From Enterobacteriaceae bacterium RIT693 (lineage in GTDB: Bacteria > Pseudomonadota > Gammaproteobacteria > Enterobacterales > Enterobacteriaceae), in NCBI GenBank assembly GCA_009668225.1, contig WJYK01000019.1:23803-87802 (forward strand): DNA of 64,000 nucleotides, written 5' to 3'. Made by a program: the position numbers and the translations under genes. Below, piece after piece: positions 63,330 to 64,000 of the stretch (within the stretch, counting starts at the first letter, position 1; every line of letters starts with the position of its first letter). The notes under the pieces were generated by a model, which searched no databases, had not been told where the DNA came from, and worked only from the letters and a program-made list of their open reading frames with translations.

Positions 63330-64000
63330 GGCATTTCCTTCAAAGAAGGCCCTGGTTGTAAATCTGAACGTTTAGGTGTGACAATTTTTACGTCATAAGC
63401 CTTATTTGTGACAGCATTATATTGATAATGTATTTCAATATTACTTCCATCTGGAAGGGTATGATTAGTAGCCATTTTCTGGAACCCTGCACTGGTTGGG
63501 AAACGAGGATCAGTATTCATTCCTTTTAATGGGTGACCACCTGACGGATTTTCCTTAACCTGATTCCACAATACCTGCTCATTCAGATCTCTTGGCGCAG
63601 TAAATTGTTTCCCAGGCTTGGCCGTCGATATTTTCTCCGCTGCACTGATCAGGATCTTATTCGAGATAACACCCGTAGCCTTACCAACCAGCGATAACGC
63701 TTTTTCTGCCGGGATTGAGGTCAGTAACGCCAGCGCGTAATCCTTCGCTTCTTCCGCCGTCAGCAGGGCCATTACCGTATCTGAACCGGGATTATTGCTC
63801 AGGATGGCTTTAATAATATCCGCACTTTCCGGCAGATCGCCTTTCACCATCTGCGCCAGACCCGCCTGTACCTGTTCAGGCGGTAGATTATTGTCCTGCG
63901 CATATTTCACATAGGACTGTACCGACTGGCCGTAATCCATAGCCCCTGATGGCAGTATATTGTTCCAGCCATCACTCAGCGCATTATTCTCAACAACAAA
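63326..64000 (-). CDS. cdiA: CdiA C-terminal toxin region (partial, 5' end outside window)
   Basis: An open frame of 224 codons runs from the window edge to TGA at 63326. It starts FVVENNALSDGWNNILPSG, whose VENN motif marks the border between the conserved delivery part of CdiA and its variable toxin tip. Next comes a helical entry region (VKYAQDNNLPPEQVQAGLAQ, then AKDYALALLTSIPAEKALSLVGKATG), which in other CdiA proteins sets the inner-membrane route. The last ~95 residues are the toxin: FTAPRDLNEQVLWNQVKENP, then GGHPLKGMNTDPRFPTSAGFQKM and a basic end. I cannot name the activity; a nuclease is plausible. The start of the gene lies beyond the window. Confidence 0.88.
   Translation of the reverse strand, partial: FVVENNALSDGWNNILPSGAMDYGQSVQSYVKYAQDNNLPPEQVQAGLAQMVKGDLPESADIIKAILSNNPGSDTVMALLTAEEAKDYALALLTSIPAEKALSLVGKATGVISNKILISAAEKISTAKPGKQFTAPRDLNEQVLWNQVKENPSGGHPLKGMNTDPRFPTSAGFQKMATNHTLPDGSNIEIHYQYNAVTNKAYDVKIVTPKRSDLQPGPSLKEMP

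Overview
The window comes from a chromosome of a member of the Enterobacteriaceae. About a dozen proteins match E. coli or Klebsiella aerogenes families closely over their whole length (LacI, LacZ, KduD, KduI, AnsP, YncD/PqqU, YdcH, YqfB, OrtT, Kbp, PatD, YdcR, GpdQ). Parts of the layout follow the E. coli ydcR-patD-ortT and yncD-ansP regions, but shuffled and interspersed with accessory modules. The genus cannot be fixed from sequence alone; the gene mix suggests an Enterobacter/Cedecea/Klebsiella-like environmental or opportunistic enteric.

Layout. 1-9.3 kb: a partial glutathione S-transferase, then lacI and lacZ with a recognisable CRP site, promoter and primary operator but no lacY or lacA, then a uronate-catabolism cluster (IclR-type regulator, KdgT, KduI, KduD) opposite a YhcH-family gene, with a phased operator array between them. 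9.3-21.8 kb: a YjbR-like protein, an EamA exporter, a MacA-MacB-outer-membrane-factor pump, and an RND pump with its own CusRS/HprRS-type two-component system, all on the minus strand, with a CusR/HprR-like box in front. 21.9-28.8 kb: AnsP, a 0.7-kb non-coding stretch with two diverged inverted copies of a structured element, an ECF sigma/anti-sigma/fasciclin module, PqqU and an acetyltransferase. 28.8-35.1 kb: a DUF4186 protein, YqjI-like and YqjH-like iron genes with a palindromic operator, YdcH, an orphan SGNH-like protein, YqfB, and an NDH-2-like flavoprotein divergent from an Rrf2 regulator.

35.2-47.5 kb is the most coherent accessory block and is centred on sulfur amino acids: a cystathionine beta-synthase/gamma-lyase pair, then a GntR regulator facing away from an operon for a family-5 binding protein, two permeases, an M20-like protein with altered metal ligands, a D-cysteine desulfhydrase-like enzyme, an ornithine cyclodeaminase/mu-crystallin-family reductase and a rhodanese. 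The dual ATPase for the transporter is encoded convergently and overlaps the rhodanese 3' end. I infer an uptake-and-breakdown route for a sulfur-containing amino-acid conjugate; the substrate is unknown.

47.6-61.8 kb: a NicO-family metal exporter, the OrtT membrane toxin, a YnfC-like protein, Kbp, PatD, a molbindin, a PL7 alginate lyase, a secreted metallo-beta-lactamase-fold hydrolase, a GNAT enzyme and YdcR. A five-gene ugp-like ABC operon with gpdQ inside it follows, preceded by 7-mers at 11-bp period that look like tandem Pho boxes. 61.8-64 kb: the 3' end of a contact-dependent inhibition locus, with the CdiA C-terminal toxin region after a VENN motif, its overlapping immunity gene, a symE-like gene broken by a 4-bp tandem duplication, and a second orphan immunity gene. 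No rRNA, tRNA, IS element or CRISPR array was recognised.
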